Positions 26,945 through 35,510 of a stretch of 64,000 nucleotides of DNA are shown here, piece after piece. Every line of letters begins with the position of its first letter. Position 1 is the stretch's first letter. The stretch comes from Pseudarthrobacter sp. NamE5 (lineage in GTDB: Bacteria > Actinomycetota > Actinomycetes > Actinomycetales > Micrococcaceae), in NCBI RefSeq assembly GCF_005796225.1, contig NZ_VAHO01000013.1, forward strand, positions 57,389 to 121,388, given 5' to 3'. A program made the translations under genes and the position numbers. The notes below the pieces were generated by a model. It saw nothing but the letters and a program-made list of their open reading frames with translations. It had not been told where the DNA came from and made no database searches.

Positions 26945-28135
26945 GTGAAAAACCTCAACGTCGGCCTCATCGGAGGCGGTTTCATGGGCAAGGCGCACTC
27001 CTTGGCGTACTCGGCGATGCCCATGTTCTTCTGGCCTGCCCCCGCCATCCCGGTCCGCCACACCATCGCGGAAGCGAATGAGTCCCTTGCCTCCGAGGCC
27101 GCCCGCCGCTTTGGTTTCGAGAACTCAACCACCGATTGGCACAGCATTGTCGAAAACCCGGCGATCGACGTCGTGGACATCGCCACCCCTAACCACTTGC
27201 ACGCTGAGATTGCCATCGCGGCCGCCCAAGCAGGCAAGCACATTATCTGCGAGAAGCCGCTGGCCCGTACCGGCGAGGAATCCAAGGCGATGTATGAGGC
27301 GGTCAAGGACACCGGTATTGTCCACATGGTGGCCTTCAACTATCGTCGGACACCCTCAGTGGCATTGGCCAAGAGGTACATCCAGGAAGGCGCCATCGGG
27401 CGCATCCTGAACTTCCGCGGCACTTACCTGCAGGACTGGTCAGCGGATCCTGACTCACCACTCTCCTGGCGTTTCCAGAAGAACATCGCTGGCTCGGGTG
27501 CACTGGGTGACATCGCCACGCACGTGATCGATATGGCCCGCTACCTTGTTGGGGAGTTCGCCTCCGTTAATTCGATCCTCTCAACCTTCATTCCGGACCG
27601 CCCGCTCCAGACCGGCGGAGCTGACGCGCTGGGCAATGTCCGGGGCGGGGCGGGCCCGCGCGGAGAAGTGGACGTGGACGACGAGGTGTTGACGATGGTC
27701 CGCTTTGCCAACGGTGCAGTCGGCTCGATCGAAGCCACCCGGAACGCCTACGGCCGGAATAACTTCATCACCTTCGAAATACACGGCACCGAAGGCAGCA
27801 TCTTTTTCAACTATGAGCGCCGCGACGAGCTGCAGGTCTGCTTCGCCGCTGATGGCAACGACCGGCGCGGCTTCCGCACCGTTTACACAGGTCCGGCCCA
27901 CCCCTACGGCGAGGGGCTCTGGCCCATCCCAGCCCTTGGCGTCGGCTACGGCGAAACCAAGATCATCGAAGCCCACGACTTCTTCAAGGCGATAGCAGAA
28001 GGTGGGAGCGTGAGCCCCAACTTCGCTGATGGCTACCAAACCGCGCTTATCGATGACGCCATCATTGAGTCCGCCGAGAAGGAAGCGTGGGTAGATGTGC
28101 CCGTACTGGCGGAACTTGCAACCTCCACCAAGTAA
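26945..28135 (+). CDS. Gfo/Idh/MocA family NAD(P)-dependent sugar dehydrogenase
   Basis: This 396-residue protein has an N-terminal Rossmann fold with VGLIGGGFMGKAHS, the catalytic Lys in CEKPLA, and an acid/base Asp and His in GDIATHVIDM. The frame opens at 26927, but the GTG at 26945 has AAGGAAC upstream and starts at the usual place before the Rossmann motif. The C-terminal domain contains an insertion around RGGAGPRGEVDVDDE. It is the last gene of the operon and is followed by a strong terminator. The likely role is oxidation of a ring hydroxyl of the imported sugar or polyol. Confidence 0.88.
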   Translation: MKNLNVGLIGGGFMGKAHSLAYSAMPMFFWPAPAIPVRHTIAEANESLASEAARRFGFENSTTDWHSIVENPAIDVVDIATPNHLHAEIAIAAAQAGKHIICEKPLARTGEESKAMYEAVKDTGIVHMVAFNYRRTPSVALAKRYIQEGAIGRILNFRGTYLQDWSADPDSPLSWRFQKNIAGSGALGDIATHVIDMARYLVGEFASVNSILSTFIPDRPLQTGGADALGNVRGGAGPRGEVDVDDEVLTMVRFANGAVGSIEATRNAYGRNNFITFEIHGTEGSIFFNYERRDELQVCFAADGNDRRGFRTVYTGPAHPYGEGLWPIPALGVGYGETKIIEAHDFFKAIAEGGSVSPNFADGYQTALIDDAIIESAEKEAWVDVPVLAELATSTK

Positions 28136-28161
28136 GGGTATTTAGCTGATCCCGCTTCATC

Positions 28162-28196
28162 CACCGGGCCGGCTGCTTTCCGCAGCCGGCCCGGTG
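28162..28196 (+). terminator. Terminator of the sugar operon
   Basis: A perfect 15-bp stem (28162-28176 with 28182-28196) and a 5-base loop lie 27 bases after the last operon stop. The inner core GGGCCGGCTGC is identical to the katG terminator core at 16699-16709. Confidence 0.8.
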
Positions 28197-28860
28197 CACG
28201 CCGATCGCAGATGTCAGTGGACTCCGTCACAGCCGCTTTTCAGTGCCTGACGGCCGCGCTCCGCTTCCCCTGCATTAGGTAGGTACGAAGAATTCAGCGG
28301 TCATAGAAGGCTTCTTCAAGCCCCTAATTTGTCTTAAAACCCCCTAATTGCCTGTCAAGCAAGCCCTCCACCTTGACATCCGCTGGGCCCGGCCATGAAC
28401 TCTTTAACTAAGCCAAGCAGCGCGCTTACTTCCATCCCACGCGCGAGGTGGTGATTTCAGCTTCGATTCCTTTCCTCACCCGCCACTTCCCGGCGTCGGC
28501 CATCCGAGGGCGGAACGCGATCACGAAGGCGGGGCTCCAGGTCCAACCCGCGCACCGGGAGATGATTAGGCACGAAAACGGTATGGCGCCCAGGCGACAG
28601 CGCAAAAAGCGACAACCTCCGGTGACGGGTACCGGCACCTGAACAGCCACCCGGAGCCGCAAAGACGTGCAGGATTCAGCCGATAGCCCGCCGCTCTGCA
28701 CTACTCTCCGGCCAGCAGAACGGTAATTGCAGAACAAAACGGATAAATGCCAGCGGTGAAGAAATTGCCGCCTCCATTCCCTCCCCGATGAGAAGAAAAC
28801 TCGGGGGAATTCCTTCGCATTACTGCGCTTTTGACGCATCAATGCAATTGAGGAATACGC
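28197..28860. other. Long region without a supported gene before the GT5-GH57 operon
   Basis: No ORF here looks convincing. Two copies of CCCCTAATT sit at 28321-28329 and 28341-28349, exactly 20 bases apart. A minus-strand frame (28426-28842) ends in a stretch RMADAGKWRVRKGIEAEI that looks coding-like, but the rest does not, so it may be a relic. The stretch 28700-28860 is A/T-richer and could hold the operon promoter (TTGACG at about 28830, AATACG about 17 bases on). I see no known riboswitch. Confidence 0.4.
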
Positions 28861-29085
28861 ATGAACCAGAACAAGGACTCATCAAATCTGTGGGAATGCC
28901 CTGACCGGCCAGGGCTTTTGTACTATAACCCCGAATACAGGCTTCATACCGCCCATTGCTCGGGTTCCCCCGCCCTAAGGGGAACTCCTGCCTACCCGCC
29001 CACAGGGCCGGGCCGCCGTGAAAACGAACAGTGCAGTAATAGCGCGAGTGACTTTGCCCTTGGACGCCGGTGCGATGACTACTGA
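28861..29085 (+). CDS. Possible 74-residue leader or small protein before the operon
   Basis: The ATG at 28861 has GAGGAAT 8 bases upstream and opens a 74-codon frame that ends 11 bases inside the proposed start of the GT5-GH57 gene. The N-terminal half (SSNLWECPDRPGLLYYNPEY) looks protein-like; the second half is low-complexity and may be chance. It could be a coupled leader peptide or a small protein of its own. I do not recognise it. Confidence 0.3.
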   Translation: MNQNKDSSNLWECPDRPGLLYYNPEYRLHTAHCSGSPALRGTPAYPPTGPGRRENEQCSNSASDFALGRRCDDY

Positions 29086-32000
29086 CCCAGCTATCGGCAG
29101 CATCGGGACCGCCGGCGGCACCCGCCGGCAAATAAACCCAGAGGAGGACCTGCTCACTCCCCGGCCCCTTCCAAGGCAACGGGTGCTGTTCGCGAGCACC
29201 GAGGCCTACCCGTTCATGAAGGTGGGCGGACTGGCTGATGTAAGCAGTGCGCTGCCGAAGAGATTATCCGAGCTTGGCTTCGACGTCCGTCTCATAATCC
29301 CGGCGTACAGGGGTCTCGGGGGCAGTCCGGTGCTGACGTTCGATGTGCCGTTCGGTCCCGTCGCCGAGCGTGTCATCGTGCGCCGGCTCCCGTCCTTGGG
29401 CGGGGTGGAGGTGCTGACACTTCACGCTCCGGGGTGGTTCGACCGGGAGATACCGTACAGCTACCAGGACGGCGATGTCATACCGTTTGTGTTCTTCTCA
29501 AAGGCAGTCACCGCGCTGGCTGCACACGAGACGTGGCGTCCGCACATCATTCACTGCAATGACTGGCATTGCGGGCTGATTGCCCAGGAAGCCCGACAGG
29601 GACAGCACCGGCAGGCGTTGGCCGGTACCGGGATCGTCTTCACCATCCACAACATCGCCTATCAGGGCCCCGTGGGAGCTGCAACGGATCAGCTGATAGG
29701 GCTGCCGCCGGCGGGGAGTCTGCTCGAACGGGGAATCACTTTCGCAGATCGGATCAACACTGTCAGTCCCCGCTATATGGAGGAGATCCTCACTCCGGCT
29801 CAGGGTGCGGGCCTGGACCGGCTCCTGCAAACTCGCAGGGAAGCGGCCCGCGGCATCCTTAATGGCGTTGACTACGACGAGTTCAATCCGGTGCGGGATC
29901 CCTGGATTGACACGCGCTACGACGGCGATTTTATGGCCGGCAAGCGCGCGAACAAGGAAGTCCTGCAGCGGCTGAGCAACTTAGAGCCCGCGCCGGACCG
30001 TCCGGTCTTCGGCATGGTCGCCCGGCTGGTGTCCCAGAAGGGTGTTGGTCTGCTGACTTCCGCATTGGAGCAGTTTGTCGCCAGGGGCGCCCAAGTGGTG
30101 GTGCTCGGTGAGGGTGCGCCCCGGTACCGGCGTAAGCTCGAGTGGGCCTCCCGGCGTTACCCGGGAAGCGTGAGCTACCATCCCACATCGAGTGAGCCCC
30201 TGGCACGGCAGATCTACGCCGGCAGTGATTTTTTCCTTGCGCCGTCCGTTTTTGAGCCGTGCGGGCTGACCCCGCTGATCGCCCTGAAATACGGCACCAT
30301 CCCCATCGTGCGCCGCACCGGTGGCCTCGCCGACACCGTGACGGACTACATGGAGGATCCCGCCGAGGGCTTGGGGTTTGTCTTCGTGCAACGCCGCGTC
30401 GCCTCGATGCTGTCGGCAGTGGACAACGCATTGGCAGTCTACTCGCGGCGTCCCGAATGGAACCGGCTCCAGCGGCGGGCAATGGGTGCAGACTTCTCCT
30501 GGCGGGCACCGGTACGTGAATATGTGGCCCTGTACGAGGAGGCGCTGCATTCACGCCGTAACGCGGACGTCAGTTGGAGCGCCGTTCAGGTGAATAACGC
30601 GGGACTCCGGTCAAGGCAGCGGCCCGCTCCGCTTCCCTTGGCGCTTGTCCATCACGCCAATCAGTTCCTGATTTCAGACGGCTATGAGGACCGGGAGGGC
30701 CTGACGGCGCTCGTTAAGGGATACTCGGCACTGCTGCGGTTGCACGAGAAGTACCGCGTCCCGCTCAACCTCCATCTGTCCGGGACATTGATTGAAGCCG
30801 CGGCCTGGCAGCACCCCTGGTTCCTGGCGGAGGTCCGCCGGCTTCGCGATGTCGGGTTGGTCTCGCTGACGGGCGGAACATATTCGGAAAATGTCCTTAC
30901 CGCCTTCGACAGGGAGTTCAACCGACGGCAACTGCAGGAGTTGTTTTGGCTCTACCGGCGCCACCTCGGGTGCGCCCCCGCGGATCTGGAGATTTGCTGG
31001 GTCCCCGAGCGCGTATGGGATACGGACCGTCTGGCCAAAGTGCTGGCCGACCCGCGGCTGCCAAATGGCGGATATCGTTACGTTCTGCTTGATGACCGGC
31101 TGCTGTACCCCTCCGATGGTGCCCACGGCGCCAGCGACAGGCTCGAATTTGACGGAGCTGACCCGGCCAGCCCTCCTCCTGCCGACGCGCTCCGCCCATA
31201 CCGCATCAAGGGCGGCAAGGGCCTGCAGGTAGTGCCCATGTCGACCCGGCTGCGCTACTGGATCCCGCCGGAGGACCGGAGCCACTGGCGCAGCCTGTCC
31301 CGGGCCGCCGAGCTTCCAACAGCTCCCGGCGACGACAGCATCCTGGTTTATGCGGACGACATGGAAAAGAGCGCGGGAGTGGGGCCGTGGGATCCCGGTG
31401 CCCTCGGACGGTATGAGGAGTTCCTGCGTTGGCTGGCCACCCAGCCCAATCTTGTGCCTGTCGACCTGCCGGGGTGGCTCCGCCAGCGCCGGAGGCGCCC
31501 GGGTGTGCGTGTCCTGGAACGGGGAACCTTCGTGGAACTGGCCCAGGACTGGCACGCGGGAGAAGACTACAGCGGCTGGGGCCAGGACGAAGCCTGGGCT
31601 CCTTATCAGGACCACCTCGCTCGGACGCGCCGTGCAGTGGCCGAGGCAGAGAAAGCGGAGGCGGAACCCCGGCTGACGGCGCTGGCCTGGAAGCACCTGC
31701 TTGCTTCCGGGTACGAGACGGGGTGGCACGACACTGAGCGCCCCGACCGGCCACCGGCTGCCTGGGCCAAGGCGGTCGCCAGCCATGCGCGCGCGGCCTG
31801 CGTGTTGGCCGCCGCCGCCCGATGGTTCGGCCGCCCGGCCCGCCCGCTGGAAGCAGAATTGGCGGACATCGACGAAGACGGCACCGAGGAACTGGTGCTG
31901 CGGAGCAGGCACTTGTTCGCGGTGCTGGCCCCGGAGCACGGCGGCCGGCTGGTCTACCTGGCGTACCGGGGCCCAAACGGGGGCGTATTGGTCATTGGCA

Positions 32001-32605
32001 ACCCCACGGACGACTGGAACCGCCAGGAGGAGCTGAACAGCTACATGGTCCTCCCAGCGAACCACCCCGGCGGCTTAGCCGACGGCGGAGGTGTCCATGA
32101 CCGCTACGAAGTCAGCATCCATTCGGAGGACGGAGTAATCGCGGCGGAGTTGAGGAATGTCCAGGAGGACAGTCCCCTGCACGGGCTGTTCAAACGGGTG
32201 GTCATCGACGACGCTGATCCCACACTGCTGGTGGCGTACGATCTGCCCCCGGCAGTAGACGGGATCACAGTCCACACCTGCCTGTCACCGGACTATTACC
32301 GGTTACTCCGCCATGGTGTGGCAGAGCTGCAGCGCACCGGAGGAACCAGCTGGCAGGGCGCCTCCAACCGGACAACACAAGTATGGGTAGCGCTGGCCGG
32401 TGACGAAGACACCGCCTGGCGCGACCCCGACGGACCGGGACCGGGGCACGGCCTTCTCGTCAGCCTGCACGCCCAGGCCAGATCTTTCCATGTGCTCATA
32501 GGCCTGGGTGAAATCGACGACGAGCTTGCCCAAGCAGCGGTGGAAGCGGCCCGGGAACGGCTCGCCTCCCGGGTTCACCGCGGCGTGACAGGAGGCCGGA
32601 CGTGA
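29075..32605 (+). CDS. Fused glycogen synthase (GT5) and GH57 glucanotransferase-type protein
   Basis: This 1176-residue two-enzyme protein begins with a complete GT5 glycogen/starch synthase at about residues 36-510: KVGGLADVSSALPKRL for ADP-glucose binding, HCNDWHCGLIAQ, ARLVSQKGVGLL and FEPCGLTPLIALKYGT. From about 520 follows a GH57 domain with HHANQFLI, ICWVPERVWD (likely nucleophile Glu near 645) and ILVYADDMEK (likely acid/base Asp near 761). A beta-sandwich tail follows, as in GH57 4-alpha-glucanotransferases. GT5 extends alpha-1,4-glucan chains, and GH57 of this type cuts and transfers them. The start is uncertain: the ATG at 29075 lacks a strong site, GTG at 29018 is upstream and GTG at 29181 downstream. 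It heads a six-gene overlapping operon. Confidence 0.88.
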   Translation: MTTDPAIGSIGTAGGTRRQINPEEDLLTPRPLPRQRVLFASTEAYPFMKVGGLADVSSALPKRLSELGFDVRLIIPAYRGLGGSPVLTFDVPFGPVAERVIVRRLPSLGGVEVLTLHAPGWFDREIPYSYQDGDVIPFVFFSKAVTALAAHETWRPHIIHCNDWHCGLIAQEARQGQHRQALAGTGIVFTIHNIAYQGPVGAATDQLIGLPPAGSLLERGITFADRINTVSPRYMEEILTPAQGAGLDRLLQTRREAARGILNGVDYDEFNPVRDPWIDTRYDGDFMAGKRANKEVLQRLSNLEPAPDRPVFGMVARLVSQKGVGLLTSALEQFVARGAQVVVLGEGAPRYRRKLEWASRRYPGSVSYHPTSSEPLARQIYAGSDFFLAPSVFEPCGLTPLIALKYGTIPIVRRTGGLADTVTDYMEDPAEGLGFVFVQRRVASMLSAVDNALAVYSRRPEWNRLQRRAMGADFSWRAPVREYVALYEEALHSRRNADVSWSAVQVNNAGLRSRQRPAPLPLALVHHANQFLISDGYEDREGLTALVKGYSALLRLHEKYRVPLNLHLSGTLIEAAAWQHPWFLAEVRRLRDVGLVSLTGGTYSENVLTAFDREFNRRQLQELFWLYRRHLGCAPADLEICWVPERVWDTDRLAKVLADPRLPNGGYRYVLLDDRLLYPSDGAHGASDRLEFDGADPASPPPADALRPYRIKGGKGLQVVPMSTRLRYWIPPEDRSHWRSLSRAAELPTAPGDDSILVYADDMEKSAGVGPWDPGALGRYEEFLRWLATQPNLVPVDLPGWLRQRRRRPGVRVLERGTFVELAQDWHAGEDYSGWGQDEAWAPYQDHLARTRRAVAEAEKAEAEPRLTALAWKHLLASGYETGWHDTERPDRPPAAWAKAVASHARAACVLAAAARWFGRPARPLEAELADIDEDGTEELVLRSRHLFAVLAPEHGGRLVYLAYRGPNGGVLVIGNPTDDWNRQEELNSYMVLPANHPGGLADGGGVHDRYEVSIHSEDGVIAAELRNVQEDSPLHGLFKRVVIDDADPTLLVAYDLPPAVDGITVHTCLSPDYYRLLRHGVAELQRTGGTSWQGASNRTTQVWVALAGDEDTAWRDPDGPGPGHGLLVSLHAQARSFHVLIGLGEIDDELAQAAVEAARERLASRVHRGVTGGRT

Positions 32606-33609
32606 ATGCGCCGAACCCTGATGGTGATGTACGGGCCCAGAGGTACGCGATTGCCGAGACCTTGCTCGCCTCTCCTCCACCGCTCGATGCCCTGGCTCCG
32701 GGACGGGCGGAGGTGCTCACGCGCTCGGTCGTGCACGCCTCCCGCAGCCGCCCAGTGGTTCGGTGGACCGTAACCCTTGAATCCCGGTCCGGCACGTCAG
32801 CTCCGCTGGCAGTAATCGGAAAGGGGTACCGCGCCGGTGGCGGCGAGCAGGCGTGGCGGCTGCTCAGGAGCTTGCGTCAGGCTGGCTTCGGCGACTCCGA
32901 ACTCCGGGTTCCTGCACCATACGGATTCGACCCGTCCCGTCAGCTTCTCACGCAGGAAGAGGCCCCGGGCACCACGCTGCACTCACTCCTGGACGGCGAC
33001 CCACGATCGGCCGCGCCGGAGGCGGGCCGGGCTGGGCGCTGGCTCGCCCGCCTGCACCAAGTACAGGGAGTTCACGCGCCCGAGTTGGCGGCAGATTTCG
33101 AGCGGCGCAAGCTCACCGAGTATGCCGAGGCTTTGGCCGGACTCCTTCCCCGTGCCGCAGGCAGGCTGGCCGAGCTCACCGCAGCCACCCTTGAGGAGCT
33201 GGCCAAAGCCGGAGGATCCCGCGTGCTCACACACGGGGACTTCCAGCCCAAGAACATCCACCTGGACCGGCACCGTCTCGTGGTTATCGATTTTGACCGG
33301 GCGGCCTGGGCACCTGCAGGGCGGGACCTCGGCCATTTCATCGGGCAGACCCTGACCATGGGAGCCTCCCGGCACGGAAACCTGGCGGCCGCCGCGCCCT
33401 GGGTGGACGCCTTCCTGGAAGGCTACTCGGGTGCCGGCGGCGAGGAAGACGCGGTCCGGTCCGCCCCTGCCTATGTTGCCCGCACCTTCGCCGAGGTCCT
33501 TTTCTACCGCCTCGTGGTGCGCCCGGTCGCGGACTCCTCATTCGTCCCTGACTGGCTGGACTCCTGGGAAGGGGCAGTCGGCGCCGCCGCGGGAGGGAGG
33601 CACCGGTGA
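32602..33609 (+). CDS. APH-fold phosphotransferase with intact catalytic residues (kinase 1)
   Basis: This 335-residue protein has the aminoglycoside-phosphotransferase fold. The N-lobe shows a strand with Lys (AVIGKGY, about 74). The catalytic loop is HGDFQPKNIHL with Asp 213 and metal-binding Asn 218, then VVIDFDRA with the metal Asp at 230-232. The fold covers kinases for sugars (for example actinobacterial maltokinase), choline, homoserine and antibiotics. GTGA overlaps join it to the genes on both sides. As the only one of four APH-fold proteins here with all catalytic residues, it is the best candidate for real phosphotransfer, perhaps to a glucan or sugar. The substrate is inferred only. 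Confidence 0.85.
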   Translation: MNAPNPDGDVRAQRYAIAETLLASPPPLDALAPGRAEVLTRSVVHASRSRPVVRWTVTLESRSGTSAPLAVIGKGYRAGGGEQAWRLLRSLRQAGFGDSELRVPAPYGFDPSRQLLTQEEAPGTTLHSLLDGDPRSAAPEAGRAGRWLARLHQVQGVHAPELAADFERRKLTEYAEALAGLLPRAAGRLAELTAATLEELAKAGGSRVLTHGDFQPKNIHLDRHRLVVIDFDRAAWAPAGRDLGHFIGQTLTMGASRHGNLAAAAPWVDAFLEGYSGAGGEEDAVRSAPAYVARTFAEVLFYRLVVRPVADSSFVPDWLDSWEGAVGAAAGGRHR

Positions 33610-35510
33610 GACGAACCAGCAGGACCCGCACCCCCGCTCCGGTCATGCGCGCCCCGGCGATCCTGCGCACCTTCGGACCGTTCCTGCGCCCGCAATGGTT
33701 CGGCTGCCTGCTCGCCGCCCTGCTCGCCGTCGCCGGTACCGGCATCGCACTGCTCAAGCCATGGCCGCTGAAATATCTCTTCGACGAAGTGCTGCTGCCC
33801 AGCGGGAACCCCAGCAGCCAGGATGTCCAGTACATCCTGGTCCTGGTCGTCGTGGCACTGGCCGCCATCGCCGTCCTGGACTCCCTGGTCGGCGCAGCCC
33901 GAAGCTACATCCTGACCGTGGTCGGCGAACGCGTCGCCGCAGGCATCCGCACCAGGCTCTACGATCACCTGCAGCGGCTGCCCCTTGCCTACCATGAAAG
34001 GACCCCAACCGGTGAGCTGACAACCCGCCTGACAGGAGACGTCGACAAAGTCCGGGCATTGCTGACCGTGACGTTCGTTGACGCCTCCACCCATGTGCTC
34101 ACACTGGCTGGGATGGCGGGCGTACTGCTGGTGTTGGACTGGCAACTCAGCCTGGCGCTGCTCATGGTGCTGCCCCTGCTGATGCTCACGGTCACCAGCT
34201 TTCGAGCCCGCATCCGGGCGGTGGAGGAAAATGCCCGCGATAGCGAGGGTGACCTGGCGGCGGTCGCGCAGGAGTCGCTGGTAGCGATCAAACTGGTCAA
34301 AGCCACAGGACGGGAAGGGCACGAGTCCAAGCGCTTCCGTCACCACTCCGATGCATCGGTCGCAGCTGTACTGCGCTCAGCGCGCACAAGCGCCGCATTT
34401 GGTGCCGCTGTGGACGCGGTTGTCGCTGTGGCCACCACAGGCCTGATCTGGCTTGGAGCCCAGCGTGTGCTCCAGGGCGCGCTCACCCCCGGCGACCTGG
34501 TCATCTTCACCTCGTACCTGCGTGACTTTTTCGGGCCAACACGCGCGTTGTCCAAGCTGCCCGCCCAACTGACCCGTGCGGGGGTGCGAGCAGCACGTAT
34601 CGCTGACACGCTCGGGCGGAGCCCTGACATCCAGGACAAGCCCGATGCCCGCCCCGCGGGCCCGCCCCGAAAGCAGCTGAGCCTGGACCGGGTTGGATTT
34701 GCCTACACCCAGGACCGTCCCGTCCTGCGGAATGTGGACCTGACCGTGCCGGTGGGCACCACCCTGGCGGTCGTCGGACCCACGGGAGCCGGAAAATCCA
34801 CCATCGCTGCGCTGATGTGCCGCCTGCAGGACCCCACCAGCGGCCGGGTCCTTCTGGACGGCACGGACCTGCGTGACCTCACCGTCGCGAGCCTGCATTC
34901 CCAGGTGGGACTGGTTACCCAGGACGCAGTGCTTTTCCGGGCGACCGTGCGGGAGAACATCGCGTACGGGCGCCCGGATGCCTCATTCGAAGAAATCCAG
35001 GACGCAGCCCGGGCTGCCCAGGCCCACGACTTCGTGCAGGCGCTTCCCCGCGGTTACAACACCGTGCTGGCTGAGCGCGGGGCCACACTGTCCGGAGGCC
35101 AGCGACAGCGGTTGGCGCTGGCGCGCGGAGTGCTGCAGGGCTGCCCGATCCTTGTGCTCGATGAACCGACAACGGGCCTGGATGCCCGAGCAGAGCGCGC
35201 AGTGCTAAATGCCCTTCGGCACGTTGCATCCGGGCGGACCACAGTGATCATCACGCATCGCATGACCGCGGCAATGGCAGCCGACGAGATTGTCGTTCTT
35301 GATGCGGGCAGGGTGATGGAACGCGGTACCCACCAGCGCCTCATCGCCGCCGGCGGCCTCTATACCGAAATGTGCCTTCTACAAGGGATCACCGGCTCAC
35401 GCCCCGCCCGGAACCGCAGCGCACGCAGCAACGGACACCACCACTCACCACCACAGTCCAAAGCCGAGGCCGACCAGCCCATTACCTACCCGAGAGGAGG
35501 CCGACAGTGA
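33606..35510 (+). CDS. MsbA-type ABC exporter, fused permease and ATPase
   Basis: This 634-residue half-transporter is likely a homodimer, as all ATP-site motifs are canonical: Walker A GPTGAGKST, signature LSGGQRQRLALARG, Walker B ILVLDEPTTGLD and H-loop ITHRM. The six-helix domain spans about residues 20-310. A hydrophilic tail of about 45 residues, with NGHHHSPPQ, extends past the ATPase. This tail contains the ribosome binding site (GAGAGGAGG) for the next gene, whose GTG overlaps its stop. Such exporters move lipids, glycolipids, peptides or drugs outward. In this operon it may export the product of the GT5-GH57 enzyme and the kinases. Confidence 0.9.
   Translation: MRRTSRTRTPAPVMRAPAILRTFGPFLRPQWFGCLLAALLAVAGTGIALLKPWPLKYLFDEVLLPSGNPSSQDVQYILVLVVVALAAIAVLDSLVGAARSYILTVVGERVAAGIRTRLYDHLQRLPLAYHERTPTGELTTRLTGDVDKVRALLTVTFVDASTHVLTLAGMAGVLLVLDWQLSLALLMVLPLLMLTVTSFRARIRAVEENARDSEGDLAAVAQESLVAIKLVKATGREGHESKRFRHHSDASVAAVLRSARTSAAFGAAVDAVVAVATTGLIWLGAQRVLQGALTPGDLVIFTSYLRDFFGPTRALSKLPAQLTRAGVRAARIADTLGRSPDIQDKPDARPAGPPRKQLSLDRVGFAYTQDRPVLRNVDLTVPVGTTLAVVGPTGAGKSTIAALMCRLQDPTSGRVLLDGTDLRDLTVASLHSQVGLVTQDAVLFRATVRENIAYGRPDASFEEIQDAARAAQAHDFVQALPRGYNTVLAERGATLSGGQRQRLALARGVLQGCPILVLDEPTTGLDARAERAVLNALRHVASGRTTVIITHRMTAAMAADEIVVLDAGRVMERGTHQRLIAAGGLYTEMCLLQGITGSRPARNRSARSNGHHHSPPQSKAEADQPITYPRGGRQ

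Noticed and set aside
28426..28842. Minus-strand ORF of 138 codons before the glucan operon
   Set aside because: Only the last 30 residues look protein-like. The N-terminal part is Arg/Cys-rich noise and there is no good start site, so at best it is a relic.
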